This document shows, piece by piece, positions 35,401-42,310 of a DNA stretch of 45,505 nt. Location: positions 52,213 to 97,717 of the forward strand of contig FR883404.1 of the NCBI GenBank assembly GCA_000435835.1, written 5' to 3'. The notes under the pieces were generated by a model that made no database searches, was not told the DNA's origin, and saw nothing but the letters and a program-made list of their open reading frames with translations. Positions within the stretch are counted from its first letter, which is position 1. Every line of letters begins with the position of its first letter. A program made the translations under genes and the position numbers. Source of the stretch: Clostridium sp. CAG:221 (GTDB lineage: Bacteria; Bacillota; Clostridia; Clostridiales; Clostridiaceae).

Positions 35401-36045
35401 AATTCTGTAAGGGATATGGTCTATAAATTAAAGAATAAAATAGCAGCACTGGGAACTGTAAATTTATCTGCCATTGTGGAATATGACGAAGTTTGTGAAA
35501 AATATGAATTTATGTCTACACAAGAAGAGGATTTAGAGAAAGCAAAGGAAGAGTTGCAATCTGTAATAGATGAAATGACCATTAAAATGAAAGAGTTATT
35601 TGAAGAAAACTTTAAGATTTTAAATGAAAACTTTGAGGAGACTTTCAAGGAATTATTTAACGGTGGTACTGCAGAACTTATATTAGAAGATGGTGATGTG
35701 TTAAAATCTAATATAATTATAAATGTTCAACCAGCAGGCAAGAAGTTGCAAAACATAAACTTGATGTCTGGAGGAGAAAAAGTTCTTTCAGCAATAGCTT
35801 TATTATTTGCTATATTAAAGATGAAGCCAACACCATTCTGTATCTTAGATGAGATAGAAGCGGCACTAGATGATGCTAATGTATATAGATATGCAGAGTT
35901 TTTAAAGAAATTCTCAAAAAACGTCCAGTTTATTGTTATAACACATAGAAAAGGAACAATGGAAGCAGGTGATGTCATGTATGGCGTGACAATGGAAGAA
36001 AAGGGTGTATCTAAAGTAGTGTCAGTAGATTTAGATAATGAGTAG
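32488..36045 (+). CDS. smc: Chromosome partition protein SMC
   Basis: ATPase that forms a ring with ScpA and ScpB and compacts and separates chromosomes. The Walker A GPNGSGKS is at 31-38 of the N-terminal head. Long coiled coils run from about 165 to 500 and 680 to 1000. The hinge lies between, with NPGGALTGGS near 662. The C-terminal head has the signature LMSGGEKVLSA (about 1092-1102) and Walker B CILDEIEAALDDANVYR. Length 1185 is typical. A good AAAAAGGAGTG site precedes the ATG. The rnc-smc-ftsY order is conserved. Confidence 0.98.
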   Translation: MFLKSLEVRGFKSFADKTELEFKKGVTAVVGPNGSGKSNISDSVRWVLGEQSVKSLRGGKMEDVIFAGTQFRKPLGLAQVSLTLDNSDGTLQTDYNEITVTRRIFRSGETEYLINNQKCRLKDITELFMDTGIGKEGYSIIGQGKIDAILSGKAEDRRALLEEAAGIVKYKSRKEEAEKRLDNTDNNLVRIRDIIATYEERLEPLRIEKEKALEYRELAEELRIKEVSLLVHNIEEIKKDYEQVSTELEEKEKEINAKREILDKFKENLVSLEKEIESLEEKNAKEKDEYYKGREEVNQNEKDVGLFNERVQNFKNMILKGEEEIKTLKIKVADLQSSKEAIEKKLSSKEEEKNNKLNELNEIDSTINEINNEIKKFEMEIAQLKNEEINNISKNSNLNNLIVSLRKDVETNEEKQRNIKVNIENFERNLSVNKGTIKGLEDNIKETKETIKKLQEEGISLKKALSHEYNNLSGQEKKLNLLTKKINETEARHNVLTNLEKHYEGYNRTVKNLMEHVNAGRVNGISEINVVGEIFKVEQQYEIAIEIALGAAISNVITQKEDDAKKLIVFLKTKGLGRATFLPLNIIKGRRITIPNNVKNYEGYLGIASDLISFDEKYKDIIDYSLGRTLIAKDMDAALYISKMGQHNYKIVTLSGEVINPGGALTGGSIQGKNTNLLGRKREIDELAISLEKQKSDLKSQKTAFEEIKKKIKNLDEEILNKREEIHQKNIDLTILDGDVKALINEVDKVKKSIKFSNEELERVVEAFKVLNDRLEVKTKELDTLENRNKEGQEKIKSLDKELENRREKLENIRNSYTDIRVSKAALDESLEGDKRELYAKKAEINEATEKILSLDGEIKSNLDNITVLEEGIENKKDTINNLNKRLSELENVFKEDEVKRINLKENQKSKQSEYNLFVEDIKVHENEMNKKAIQNAKIESEQEALLNKLNSELELTLAEAEEIAVKIDNINSVRDMVYKLKNKIAALGTVNLSAIVEYDEVCEKYEFMSTQEEDLEKAKEELQSVIDEMTIKMKELFEENFKILNENFEETFKELFNGGTAELILEDGDVLKSNIIINVQPAGKKLQNINLMSGGEKVLSAIALLFAILKMKPTPFCILDEIEAALDDANVYRYAEFLKKFSKNVQFIVITHRKGTMEAGDVMYGVTMEEKGVSKVVSVDLDNE

Positions 36046-36055
36046 GAGGATAACT

Positions 36056-36973
36056 ATGTTTGGAAAATTATTTAATAACTTAAAAAATGGATTAACTAAA
36101 ACAAAAAATGCTTTAACAGATAAGATTAATGAAACATTAAAATTAGCTATAACAATTGATGAGGATCTATACGAAGAATTAGAAGAAATACTAATAATGG
36201 CTGATATTGGTATGGATACTACTATGGAAATCATTGATAGATTAAAAGATAAAATTAGAAAAGAAAAAATTAATGATGTGGAACTAGTAAGACCAGCATT
36301 AAAGGAAGTAATTCTTGAAATTATGACTGAAAATGATGATGCAACAGAAGAGGCTCTTCATGGTGAAAAAGAAGTAATGCTTGTGATAGGTGTAAATGGT
36401 GTAGGAAAGACAACTAGCATAGGTAAGCTTGCTGCTAAAAATAAAGCTGAAGGTAAGAAAGTATTATTAGCTGCAGCTGATACTTTTAGAGCTGGGGCAA
36501 TAGATCAGCTGGTAGTTTGGAGTGAAAGAGCTAAGGTGGATATTGTTAAGCATGAAGAAGGTTCAGATCCAGCTGCAGTAGTTTTTGATGCAATAAATGC
36601 TTCAAAGTCAAGAAATGTAGATTTATTAATTTGTGATACTGCAGGAAGACTTCATAATAAAAAGAATCTTATGGATGAGTTAGGTAAGATAAATAGAATA
36701 ATTGATAGAGAGCTTAGTGATGCAAGAAAAGAAACATTATTAGTTCTTGATGCAACTACAGGTCAAAATGCTGTAATGCAAGCAAAGCAATTTTCAGAAG
36801 TGTGTCCAATAGATGGTATAATTCTTACTAAACTTGATGGTACAGCTAAAGGTGGTATAGTAATATCTATCAAGAATACACTAAAAATGCCTGTAAGATA
36901 TATAGGCGTTGGAGAAGGAATAGAAGATTTGCAAGAATTTGATGCAGAGAGCTTTGTTGAAGCACTATTTTAA
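36056..36973 (+). CDS. ftsY: Signal recognition particle receptor FtsY
   Basis: Membrane-associated GTPase that receives the SRP-ribosome complex. The N-terminal helical domain (about 1-90) is short and basic at its tip (MFGKLFNNLKNGLTKTKN). GTPase motifs: GVNGVGKTTSIGKLA at 112, DTFRAGAIDQL, DTAGRLHN at 194, and TKLDGTAKGG with the GVGEGIEDLQEF tail. The frame is open from 36038, but AGGAGGA (36044-36050) indicates ATG 36056, giving 305 residues. Its partner ffh follows after ylxM. Confidence 0.97.
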   Translation: MFGKLFNNLKNGLTKTKNALTDKINETLKLAITIDEDLYEELEEILIMADIGMDTTMEIIDRLKDKIRKEKINDVELVRPALKEVILEIMTENDDATEEALHGEKEVMLVIGVNGVGKTTSIGKLAAKNKAEGKKVLLAAADTFRAGAIDQLVVWSERAKVDIVKHEEGSDPAAVVFDAINASKSRNVDLLICDTAGRLHNKKNLMDELGKINRIIDRELSDARKETLLVLDATTGQNAVMQAKQFSEVCPIDGIILTKLDGTAKGGIVISIKNTLKMPVRYIGVGEGIEDLQEFDAESFVEALF

Positions 36974-36975
36974 TT

Positions 36976-37027
36976 AATGATGAATTATGAATGATGAATT
37001 TTGGAGGAAACTCTTAGGAGTTTCTTC
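36976..37027 (+). repeat. Short direct repeat and hairpin after ftsY
   Basis: AATGATGAATT occurs twice (36976-36986 and 36990-37000). Next comes a 10-bp inverted repeat GAGGAAACTC / GAGTTTCTTC (37004-37013 with 37018-37027, one G-U pair). No T-tract follows, so it is at best a weak terminator for ftsY. Confidence 0.5.
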
Positions 37028-37132
37028 AAATTACATTTATAAACAAACAAAAAAATATTGATGAATAGTTAAGTTTATTATATATTTATTTTATTAGATT
37101 AAGAAAATTTTTATCTTATAGAGAAAGAAAAT

Positions 37133-37211
37133 GTGTTTTAACACCTTTATTTATGCGGTTTTACCGTATTCAACAAAAAAATACAAAGTGTTAAGTGAAA
37201 ATACTTGACAC
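37133..37211 (+). promoter_or_regulatory. Cluster of inverted repeats upstream of and over the ylxM promoter
   Basis: Three palindromic elements lie in 80 bp: GTGTTTTAACAC (37133-37144), ATGCGGT/ACCGTAT with a 3-nt centre (37153-37169), and GTGTTAAGT/ACTTGACAC with a 6-nt centre (37188-37211). The last covers most of the -35 box TTGACA. It shares GTGTTA/TAACAC-type sequence with the first, so both could bind one repressor. Inference only. Confidence 0.45.
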
Positions 37212-37233
37212 ATGTAATTTTCTTTGATAAAAT
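37205..37233 (+). promoter_or_regulatory. Strong sigma-A promoter for ylxM-ffh-rpsP-khpA
   Basis: A perfect TTGACA (37205-37210), a 17-bp spacer and TAAAAT (37228-37233) lie 26 nt before the ylxM start. The 286-bp gap behind it holds the repeats described separately and AT-rich sequence. Confidence 0.85.
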
Positions 37234-37259
37234 TTCAGAGGTAGGTAAGGTGATTGCAG

Positions 37260-37589
37260 ATGGAAGATAGAGTTGAGATTTCTTTACTGATGGACATATA
37301 CAGTCCATTATTAACAGAAAAACAAAAGAATATCATGGAACTTTATTATAACGATGATTTATCTCTTGCAGAAATAGCAGAGCTAAATAATACTAGTCGT
37401 CAAGCAATACATGACCTTATAAAAAGATGTTATAAACAAATTCTATCCTATGAAGATAAATTAAATTTGCTTAAAAAATCATTAGAAAAAGAATCAGTAA
37501 TTGAAGCTTTGTTAAATGATATGAAGAAAAAGTATTCTATAGAGGAAAAGGATTTAGAGGAATACAAAGATATCTTGTTTAATTTATAG
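37260..37589 (+). CDS. ylxM: YlxM-type helix-turn-helix protein (UPF0122)
   Basis: Small protein of 109 residues usually encoded next to ffh; in streptococci YlxM binds SRP and modulates its GTPase cycle. The N-terminal half is a sigma-70 region-4-like helix-turn-helix (LLTEKQKNIMELYYNDDLSL, then AEIAELNNTSRQAIHDLIKR). The C-terminal part is a charged helix. The frame opens at TTG 37254, but AAGGTGA (37247-37253) makes ATG 37260 the likely start. Its stop is 17 bp before ffh, so the two are co-expressed. Confidence 0.93.
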   Translation: MEDRVEISLLMDIYSPLLTEKQKNIMELYYNDDLSLAEIAELNNTSRQAIHDLIKRCYKQILSYEDKLNLLKKSLEKESVIEALLNDMKKKYSIEEKDLEEYKDILFNL

Positions 37590-37606
37590 ACTAGGAGGGT
37601 TTAAAC

Positions 37607-38959
37607 ATGGCTTTTGAAGGTTTAGGCGAGAAGCTGCAGGAAACATTTAAGAAGCTTAGAGGTAAAGGGAAGCTTGGTGAAAAAGATATAAAAGAAGCCA
37701 TGAGAGAGGTAAAGCTTGCGCTATTAGAAGCTGACGTAAACTTTAAAGTAGTTAAAAAGTTTGTTAAAAATGTTAGTGAAAAATGTGTTGGTAGCGAAGT
37801 GTTAGAAAGTCTAACACCAGCTCAACAAGTTATTAAAATAGTAAATGATGAACTTACAACTCTTATGGGTGGAAGCAAAAGCGAAATTGATTTTAGTGGT
37901 GTGGGACCAACAGTTATTATGATGGCTGGTTTACAAGGTGCCGGAAAAACTACAATGAGTGGTAAGCTTGCGCTTCAACTTAGAAAGAATCATAATAAAA
38001 GACCGCTATTAGTTGCATGTGATATATACAGACCAGCAGCTATTAAGCAATTAGAAATTGTAGGTAAGCAAATTGACGTTCCAGTTTTTCAAATGGGTGA
38101 TAAAATAAGCCCAGTTGAAATAGCTAAAGAAGGTATTAAATATGCTAGAGAAAATAGCTTGAACGTTGTAATAATAGATACAGCAGGACGTCTTCATATT
38201 GATGAAGAATTAATGACTGAGCTTAAAGATGTGAAAGCTGCCGTAGATCCAAATGAAATTCTACTAGTAGTTGACTCAATGACAGGTCAAGATGCTGTAA
38301 ATGTAGCAGAAACTTTTAATGAAGCACTAGATATAAGTGGAGTTGTTTTAACAAAGCTTGATGGTGATACAAGAGGTGGAGCTGCACTTTCAATAAGAGA
38401 AATGATCCAAAAACCAATTAAGTTTATTGGGGTTGGAGAAAAGATGAATGACTTTGAAGTCTTTCATCCAGATAGAATGGCTTCAAGAATACTTGGTATG
38501 GGAGATGTTCTTTCTTTAATAGAAAAAGCACAAGAAGCCATAGATGAAAAAGAAGCTACTGAGTTAAGTCAAAAGATGTTAGAAAATGATTTTACATATG
38601 ATGATTATCTAACAGCACTTGAACAAATGAAAAAACTCGGACCATTAAATAAGATTATGGAAATGATACCTGGGATGCCTAAGGAAATTAAGGATATTGA
38701 TTTTGCTGCAGGAGAAAAAGAGTTAGCTAAAGTTAAAGCAATAATTCAATCAATGACAGCAAAAGAAAGAAAAAATCCAAAACTTATTGTTGGATCTTCT
38801 TCAAGAAAGAAGAGAATTGCCCAAGGGTCAGGAACATCGCTTCAAGCAGTTAATAAGCTTATAAAAGGTCACGAAATGATGAGAAAACAAATGAAACAGT
38901 TTAAATCATTAACCAAAAAACCTGGTAAAAAAGGATTATTTGGCAAGTTACCTTTTTAA
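37607..38959 (+). CDS. ffh: Signal recognition particle protein Ffh
   Basis: SRP GTPase that binds signal peptides and 4.5S/6S RNA and delivers ribosomes to FtsY. The N domain spans about 1-95. The G domain has GLQGAGKTTMSGKLA at 108, DTAGRLHID at 191 and TKLDGDTRGGAALS. The methionine-rich M domain follows from about 300, with GPLNKIMEMIPGMP and the RNA-binding SSRKKRIAQGSGTS motif. Length 450 is normal. The C-terminal tail is basic (KKPGKKGLFGKLPF). Confidence 0.98.
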   Translation: MAFEGLGEKLQETFKKLRGKGKLGEKDIKEAMREVKLALLEADVNFKVVKKFVKNVSEKCVGSEVLESLTPAQQVIKIVNDELTTLMGGSKSEIDFSGVGPTVIMMAGLQGAGKTTMSGKLALQLRKNHNKRPLLVACDIYRPAAIKQLEIVGKQIDVPVFQMGDKISPVEIAKEGIKYARENSLNVVIIDTAGRLHIDEELMTELKDVKAAVDPNEILLVVDSMTGQDAVNVAETFNEALDISGVVLTKLDGDTRGGAALSIREMIQKPIKFIGVGEKMNDFEVFHPDRMASRILGMGDVLSLIEKAQEAIDEKEATELSQKMLENDFTYDDYLTALEQMKKLGPLNKIMEMIPGMPKEIKDIDFAAGEKELAKVKAIIQSMTAKERKNPKLIVGSSSRKKRIAQGSGTSLQAVNKLIKGHEMMRKQMKQFKSLTKKPGKKGLFGKLPF

Positions 38960-38996
38960 GAAATAGATATTATCCTTTAAAGGAGGTGAAATAATA

Positions 38997-39242
38997 ATGG
39001 CAGTTAAAATAAGATTAAGAAGAATGGGTGCTAAGAAAGCTCCTTTCTACAGAGTTGTTGTTGCTGATTCAAGATCTCCAAGAGATGGTAGATTCATCGA
39101 AGAAATCGGATACTACAACCCAGTTGCTCAACCAGCTGAAATAAAAATCAACGAAGAAAAAGCTACAAAGTGGATAGCTAACGGAGCTCAACCTACAGAC
39201 GTAGTTAAGAGATTATTCAACACAGTAGGTATCAACAAATAA
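38997..39242 (+). CDS. rpsP: 30S ribosomal protein S16
   Basis: Small-subunit protein of 81 residues. MAVKIRLRRMGAKKAPFYRVVVADSR, split here as MAVKIRLRRMGAKK and APFYRVVVADSRSPRDG, and YYNPVAQPAEIKINEEKA are the family pattern. An optimal AAAGGAGGTGA site precedes it. Codon use favours C-ending codons such as ATC and TAC more than neighbours, as usual for highly expressed ribosomal genes. khpA follows. Confidence 0.98.
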   Translation: MAVKIRLRRMGAKKAPFYRVVVADSRSPRDGRFIEEIGYYNPVAQPAEIKINEEKATKWIANGAQPTDVVKRLFNTVGINK

Positions 39243-39248
39243 TTTTTT

Positions 39249-39288
39249 GGAGGTGAATTTATAGCTGATTATATTAGCTATAAACCTT
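39249..39288 (+). promoter_or_regulatory. Shine-Dalgarno separated from the khpA start by a stem-loop
   Basis: GGAGGTG (39249-39255) lies 35 nt before the only plausible start, ATG 39289. A 9-bp perfect stem (39258-39266 with 39276-39284) with a 9-nt loop lies between. When folded, it leaves 4 nt on each side and brings the site to a normal spacing of about 8 nt. An in-frame TAG at 39262 excludes an earlier standard start. Confidence 0.6.
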
Positions 39289-39528
39289 ATGAAAGAGTTA
39301 GTACAAGTAATTGCTAAATCCTTAGTGGATAACCCTAGTGAAGTTCATGTAAATGAAGTTCTGGGTGAGCAATCAGTAGTTCTTGAATTAAGGGTTGCTC
39401 CAGAAGATATGGGCAAAGTCATAGGCAAGCAGGGAAAAGTAGCAAAAGCTATTAGAACTGTTGTCAAGGCAGCGTCACTAAATGTAGATAAAAAAGTAGT
39501 CGTTGAAATATTAGATGACAAGAGCTAG
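39289..39528 (+). CDS. khpA: KhpA, KH-domain RNA-binding protein
   Basis: RNA-binding protein of 79 residues with one KH domain. In streptococci KhpA pairs with KhpB and affects cell size and division through RNA. The KH signature MGKVIGKQGKVAKAIRTVV is present (near residues 43-62), and the N-terminus MKELVQVIAKSLVDNP is typical. It lies between rpsP and rimM, the conserved position. Its ribosome binding site is far upstream, across a stem-loop (see separate entry). The stop codon TAG lies inside the stem of the terminator. Confidence 0.94.
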   Translation: MKELVQVIAKSLVDNPSEVHVNEVLGEQSVVLELRVAPEDMGKVIGKQGKVAKAIRTVVKAASLNVDKKVVVEILDDKS

Positions 39529-39549
39529 GATTTCCTAGCTCTTTTTTGC
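39520..39549 (+). terminator. Intrinsic terminator overlapping the khpA stop codon
   Basis: A 10-bp stem AAGAGCTAGG / CCTAGCTCTT (39520-39529 with 39534-39543) has a 4-nt loop and a run of T. The khpA stop TAG (39526-39528) is part of the stem, so a ribosome reaching the stop would cover the upstream arm. Confidence 0.88.
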
Positions 39550-39569
39550 TTTATTATAATAATTATTTT

Positions 39570-39598
39570 TTGATTTTTGGATAAAAGTCTGATATAAA
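39570..39598 (+). promoter_or_regulatory. Predicted sigma-A promoter for rimM-trmD
   Basis: TTGATT (39570-39575), a 17-bp spacer and TATAAA (39593-39598) lie between the khpA terminator and rimM, 35 nt before the rimM start. Confidence 0.6.
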
Positions 39599-39633
39599 TA
39601 ATATAGTAATAAATATACATACGAGGTGAAGAG

Positions 39634-40131
39634 ATGAGTCAATTATTGAAGGTTGGAAAGATTGCTAACACTCACGGATTAAAGGGAGAAGTAAAGGTTA
39701 TAGCATTAACTGATGATCCTAAAAGATTTAATGATTTAGAATATGTTATTATTGAAGGAAAAACTATATCAGTTGAAGGCTGCAAGTTCCAAAAAGATAG
39801 AGTAATAGTAAAATTAGAAGGTATTGATAGAATAGAAGATGCTGAAAGACTAAAAAATAAATTTATGGAAATACATAGAGAAGATGCAGTAGAATTAGAA
39901 GAAGACTGTTACTTCCTTGCAGATTTAAGAGAATGTACAGTATTTGATACAGAAGGAAAAGAATTAGGACAAATATATGATGTTATTCAAACTAAGAATA
40001 ATGATGTATATTGGATAAGAAAACCTAAAGAACTTTTAATTCCAGTATTAAAATCTATAGTTACAGATATTAATATAGATGAAAGAAAAATTATCATAAG
40101 ACCAGTAGGAGAATGGATGGATGAAGATTAA
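39634..40131 (+). CDS. rimM: Ribosome maturation factor RimM
   Basis: Binds ribosomal protein S19 and helps assemble the 30S head. KVGKIANTHGLKGEVKVIALTDDP is the family N-terminal pattern. The C-terminal PRC-barrel half runs from about residue 90 (YFLADLRECTVFDTEGKELG) and ends with ELLIPVLKSIVTDINIDE and the IIIRPVGEWMDED tail. Length 165. GAGGTGAAG lies 5 nt before the ATG. The 3' end overlaps trmD by 11 bp, so the two are translated together. Confidence 0.96.
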   Translation: MSQLLKVGKIANTHGLKGEVKVIALTDDPKRFNDLEYVIIEGKTISVEGCKFQKDRVIVKLEGIDRIEDAERLKNKFMEIHREDAVELEEDCYFLADLRECTVFDTEGKELGQIYDVIQTKNNDVYWIRKPKELLIPVLKSIVTDINIDERKIIIRPVGEWMDED

Positions 40132-40834
40132 TATATTAACTCTCTTTCCAGAAATGTTTGACATATTTAATCATAGTATAATAGGTAAGGCACAAGATAA
40201 GGGCATTATTGATATAGAAGCTGTGAATATAAGAGATTATACAAATAATAAGCATAAAAAAGTTGATGATTACCCTTATGGAGGTGGAGCTGGAATGGTT
40301 ATGCAAGCTCAGCCAGTAGTTGATGCCATAAGAGCATGTAAGAAGGAAAATAAGGGTAAAGTAATATTCCTTGGTCCTAAAGGAAAAACCATGAATCAGG
40401 CTCTTGTAAAGGAGCTATCTACAGAAGAAAATCTTATTTTCTTATGTGGGCATTATGAAGGGATTGATGAAAGAGCCTTTAAAGAAGTGGATATGCAAAT
40501 TTCACTAGGTGATTTTGTGCTTACTGGGGGAGAGATGGCTGCCATTCCTGTCATTGATTCTATTGTAAGGCTTGTGCCTGGAGTTCTAAACAAATCTGAA
40601 AGTCATGAAGATGAATCTTTTTCAGATGGTCTTTTAGAATATCCTCAATATACTAGGCCAGAAGTTTTTGAAGGAGAAAGGATACCAGAAGTATTAATTT
40701 CAGGTCATCATGAAAATATAAGGAAATGGAGAAGGTTACAATCTCTTTTAATTACCAAGGAGAGAAGACCTGATCTTTATGAAAAAGTGGAGCTGACAAA
40801 AGAGGATAAAAAGATTTTAAAATGCAAAAAATAA
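40121..40834 (+). CDS. trmD: tRNA (guanine-37-N1)-methyltransferase
   Basis: Methylates G37 next to the anticodon of tRNAs reading CNN codons, preventing frameshifts. SPOUT-fold motifs: LTLFPEMFDIFNHSIIGKA, the knot regions FLGPKGKTMNQ and CGHYEGIDERAF, then DFVLTGGEMAAIPVIDSI and FSDGLLEYPQYTRP. Length 237 is normal. It starts inside rimM. The rplS promoter begins 5 nt after its stop, so rplS can be expressed apart from trmD. Confidence 0.97.
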   Translation: MKINILTLFPEMFDIFNHSIIGKAQDKGIIDIEAVNIRDYTNNKHKKVDDYPYGGGAGMVMQAQPVVDAIRACKKENKGKVIFLGPKGKTMNQALVKELSTEENLIFLCGHYEGIDERAFKEVDMQISLGDFVLTGGEMAAIPVIDSIVRLVPGVLNKSESHEDESFSDGLLEYPQYTRPEVFEGERIPEVLISGHHENIRKWRRLQSLLITKERRPDLYEKVELTKEDKKILKCKK

Positions 40835-40838
40835 TTGC

Positions 40839-40867
40839 TTGAAATATAATTTTAATTATGTTACAAT
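40839..40867 (+). promoter_or_regulatory. Strong sigma-A promoter for rplS
   Basis: TTGAAA (40839-40844), a 17-bp spacer and TACAAT (40862-40867) lie right after trmD. The expected +1 is about 40874. Confidence 0.8.
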
Positions 40868-40869
40868 AA

Positions 40870-40950
40870 GTCTCGTGCTAGTACGGGCGTTCCGCTGTCA
40901 AGAACATAATTTGTTAAGAACGTCAATTATCAATTAGGAGGGAATGCACT
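40870..40950 (+). ncRNA. Structured rplS mRNA leader (candidate L19 leader)
   Basis: The roughly 75-nt leader is much more GC-rich in its first part than its surroundings. A stem forms at 40872-40877 with 40882-40887. CGTTC (40888-40892) can pair with GAACG (40918-40922), while GTTC within it can instead pair with GAAC at 40902-40905, giving two exclusive folds. Position and size fit the L19 leader known before rplS in low-GC Gram-positives, where L19 is thought to control its own synthesis. I could not check the covariance model. Confidence 0.6.
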
Positions 40951-41301
40951 ATGAACGAAATATTAAGAGCTATTGAAGCAGAACAAATGAGAAATGACTT
41001 ACCAAACTTCAGAATTGGAGATACAGTTAAGTTACACGTTAAAATCAAAGAAGGTAACAGAGAAAGAATCCAAATGTTCGAAGGTACTGTTATTAAGAGA
41101 CAAAACGGTGGATTAAGAGAAACTTTCACAGTAAGAAGATTAGCTTACGGAGTTGGAGTTGAAAGAACTTTCCCAGTTAACTCTCCAATCATCGAAAAGA
41201 TGGAAATAACAAGAAGAGGTAAAGTAAGAAGAGCTAAGTTATTCTACTTAAGAGATAGAGTAGGTAAGGCTGCTAAAGTTAAGGAATTATTAACTAAATA
41301 G
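40951..41301 (+). CDS. rplS: 50S ribosomal protein L19
   Basis: Large-subunit protein at the interface with the 30S subunit, 116 residues. GDTVKLHVKIKEGNRERIQ, FEGTVIKRQNGG and LRETFTVRRLAYGVGVERTF, then RRAKLFYLRDRVGKAAKVKE, are the family pattern. The AGGAGGG site is strong. Codon use (many AAC, TTC and ATC) indicates high expression. It has its own promoter, leader and terminator. Confidence 0.98.
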   Translation: MNEILRAIEAEQMRNDLPNFRIGDTVKLHVKIKEGNRERIQMFEGTVIKRQNGGLRETFTVRRLAYGVGVERTFPVNSPIIEKMEITRRGKVRRAKLFYLRDRVGKAAKVKELLTK

Positions 41302-41320
41302 TTATAAGTTAATAAAGATA

Positions 41321-41350
41321 TTAAGGGACTTAGTTATAAGTCCCTTTTAT
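41321..41350 (+). terminator. Intrinsic terminator after rplS
   Basis: A perfect 10-bp stem AAGGGACTTA / TAAGTCCCTT (41323-41332 with 41337-41346) has a 4-nt loop and TTTTATTTT on the 3' side. It makes rplS monocistronic. Confidence 0.88.
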
Positions 41351-41418
41351 TTTATGGTAAATTAAAATACATAAATTTGTTAACAATATAGATATATACT
41401 TAAAAGAGGTGAAGTGTA

Positions 41419-42309
41419 GTGGCTACGACAACAATAAACTGGTTTCCAGGTCATATGAGAAAGACGCAAAGAGAAATCAAGGAAAATTTAAAGCTTGTAG
41501 AAGCAGTTATAGAAATTAGAGATGCCAGAATACCAAGAAGTTCTGCTAATCCTGATATAGAAAAGCTTTGTGGAAATAAACCAAGACTTATACTATTAAA
41601 CAAAAGTGATTTAACAGAAAGTCGTGTTACAAGGGAATGGATGAAAGAATTATCTAAGGATAATGTTAAAGCCATTGAAGTAAATTGTTTAAAAGGTAAA
41701 GGCTTAAATCAAATAAAGCCAGCACTTGAAGAGTTACTAAAAGAAAAGCTTGAAAGATATAAAGCTAAGGGATTAGTTAACGTAGTAATAAGAGTAATGG
41801 TAGTAGGTATACCTAATGTAGGTAAATCTACATTCATTAATAAGATGGCAAAGAATAATATAGCTAAGACTGGTGATAGACCAGGGGTAACTAAAAGTAA
41901 ACAATGGATCAAAACTCCATTAGGAATAGAGATGTTAGATACACCAGGGGTTCTTTGGCCAAAATTTGAAGATGAAAGAACAGCTTTAAACTTAGCTTTT
42001 ACAGGTGCAATTAAAGATGAAATAATGGATACAGAAGAACTTTCATATAAATTAGTAGAAAGGCTTCAAAAGCATTATGCAAATGAATTAATGGCAAGAT
42101 ATAAGATTGAAAGAGTATTTGAAGATCCACTGGATACATTAGATGCAATAGCAAGAAAAAGAGGTTGTTTAATGTCAGGTGGACATATAGATTACAATAG
42201 AATTGCTGTTATATTATTAGATGAGTTTAGAGGCGGAAAGATAGGAAATATATCTTTAGAAAGAGTAGATGATGTATTAGACGAAGAAGAAAATGAAGGA
42301 GAAGTTTAG
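41419..42309 (+). CDS. ylqF: Ribosome biogenesis GTPase YlqF (RbgA)
   Basis: GTPase needed for a late step of 50S assembly in B. subtilis. Circularly permuted motif order: INWFPGHMRKT at the N-terminus, LNKSDL (G4) near 58, GIPNVGKSTFINK (G1) at 130, and DTPGVLWP (G3) later. The C-terminal domain binds rRNA. Length 296. The start is GTG at 41419, about 5 nt after GAGGTGAAG. It is followed by rnhB at 2 bp distance, the conserved rbgA-rnhB pair. Confidence 0.96.
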   Translation: MATTTINWFPGHMRKTQREIKENLKLVEAVIEIRDARIPRSSANPDIEKLCGNKPRLILLNKSDLTESRVTREWMKELSKDNVKAIEVNCLKGKGLNQIKPALEELLKEKLERYKAKGLVNVVIRVMVVGIPNVGKSTFINKMAKNNIAKTGDRPGVTKSKQWIKTPLGIEMLDTPGVLWPKFEDERTALNLAFTGAIKDEIMDTEELSYKLVERLQKHYANELMARYKIERVFEDPLDTLDAIARKRGCLMSGGHIDYNRIAVILLDEFRGGKIGNISLERVDDVLDEEENEGEV

Positions 42310-42310
42310 T

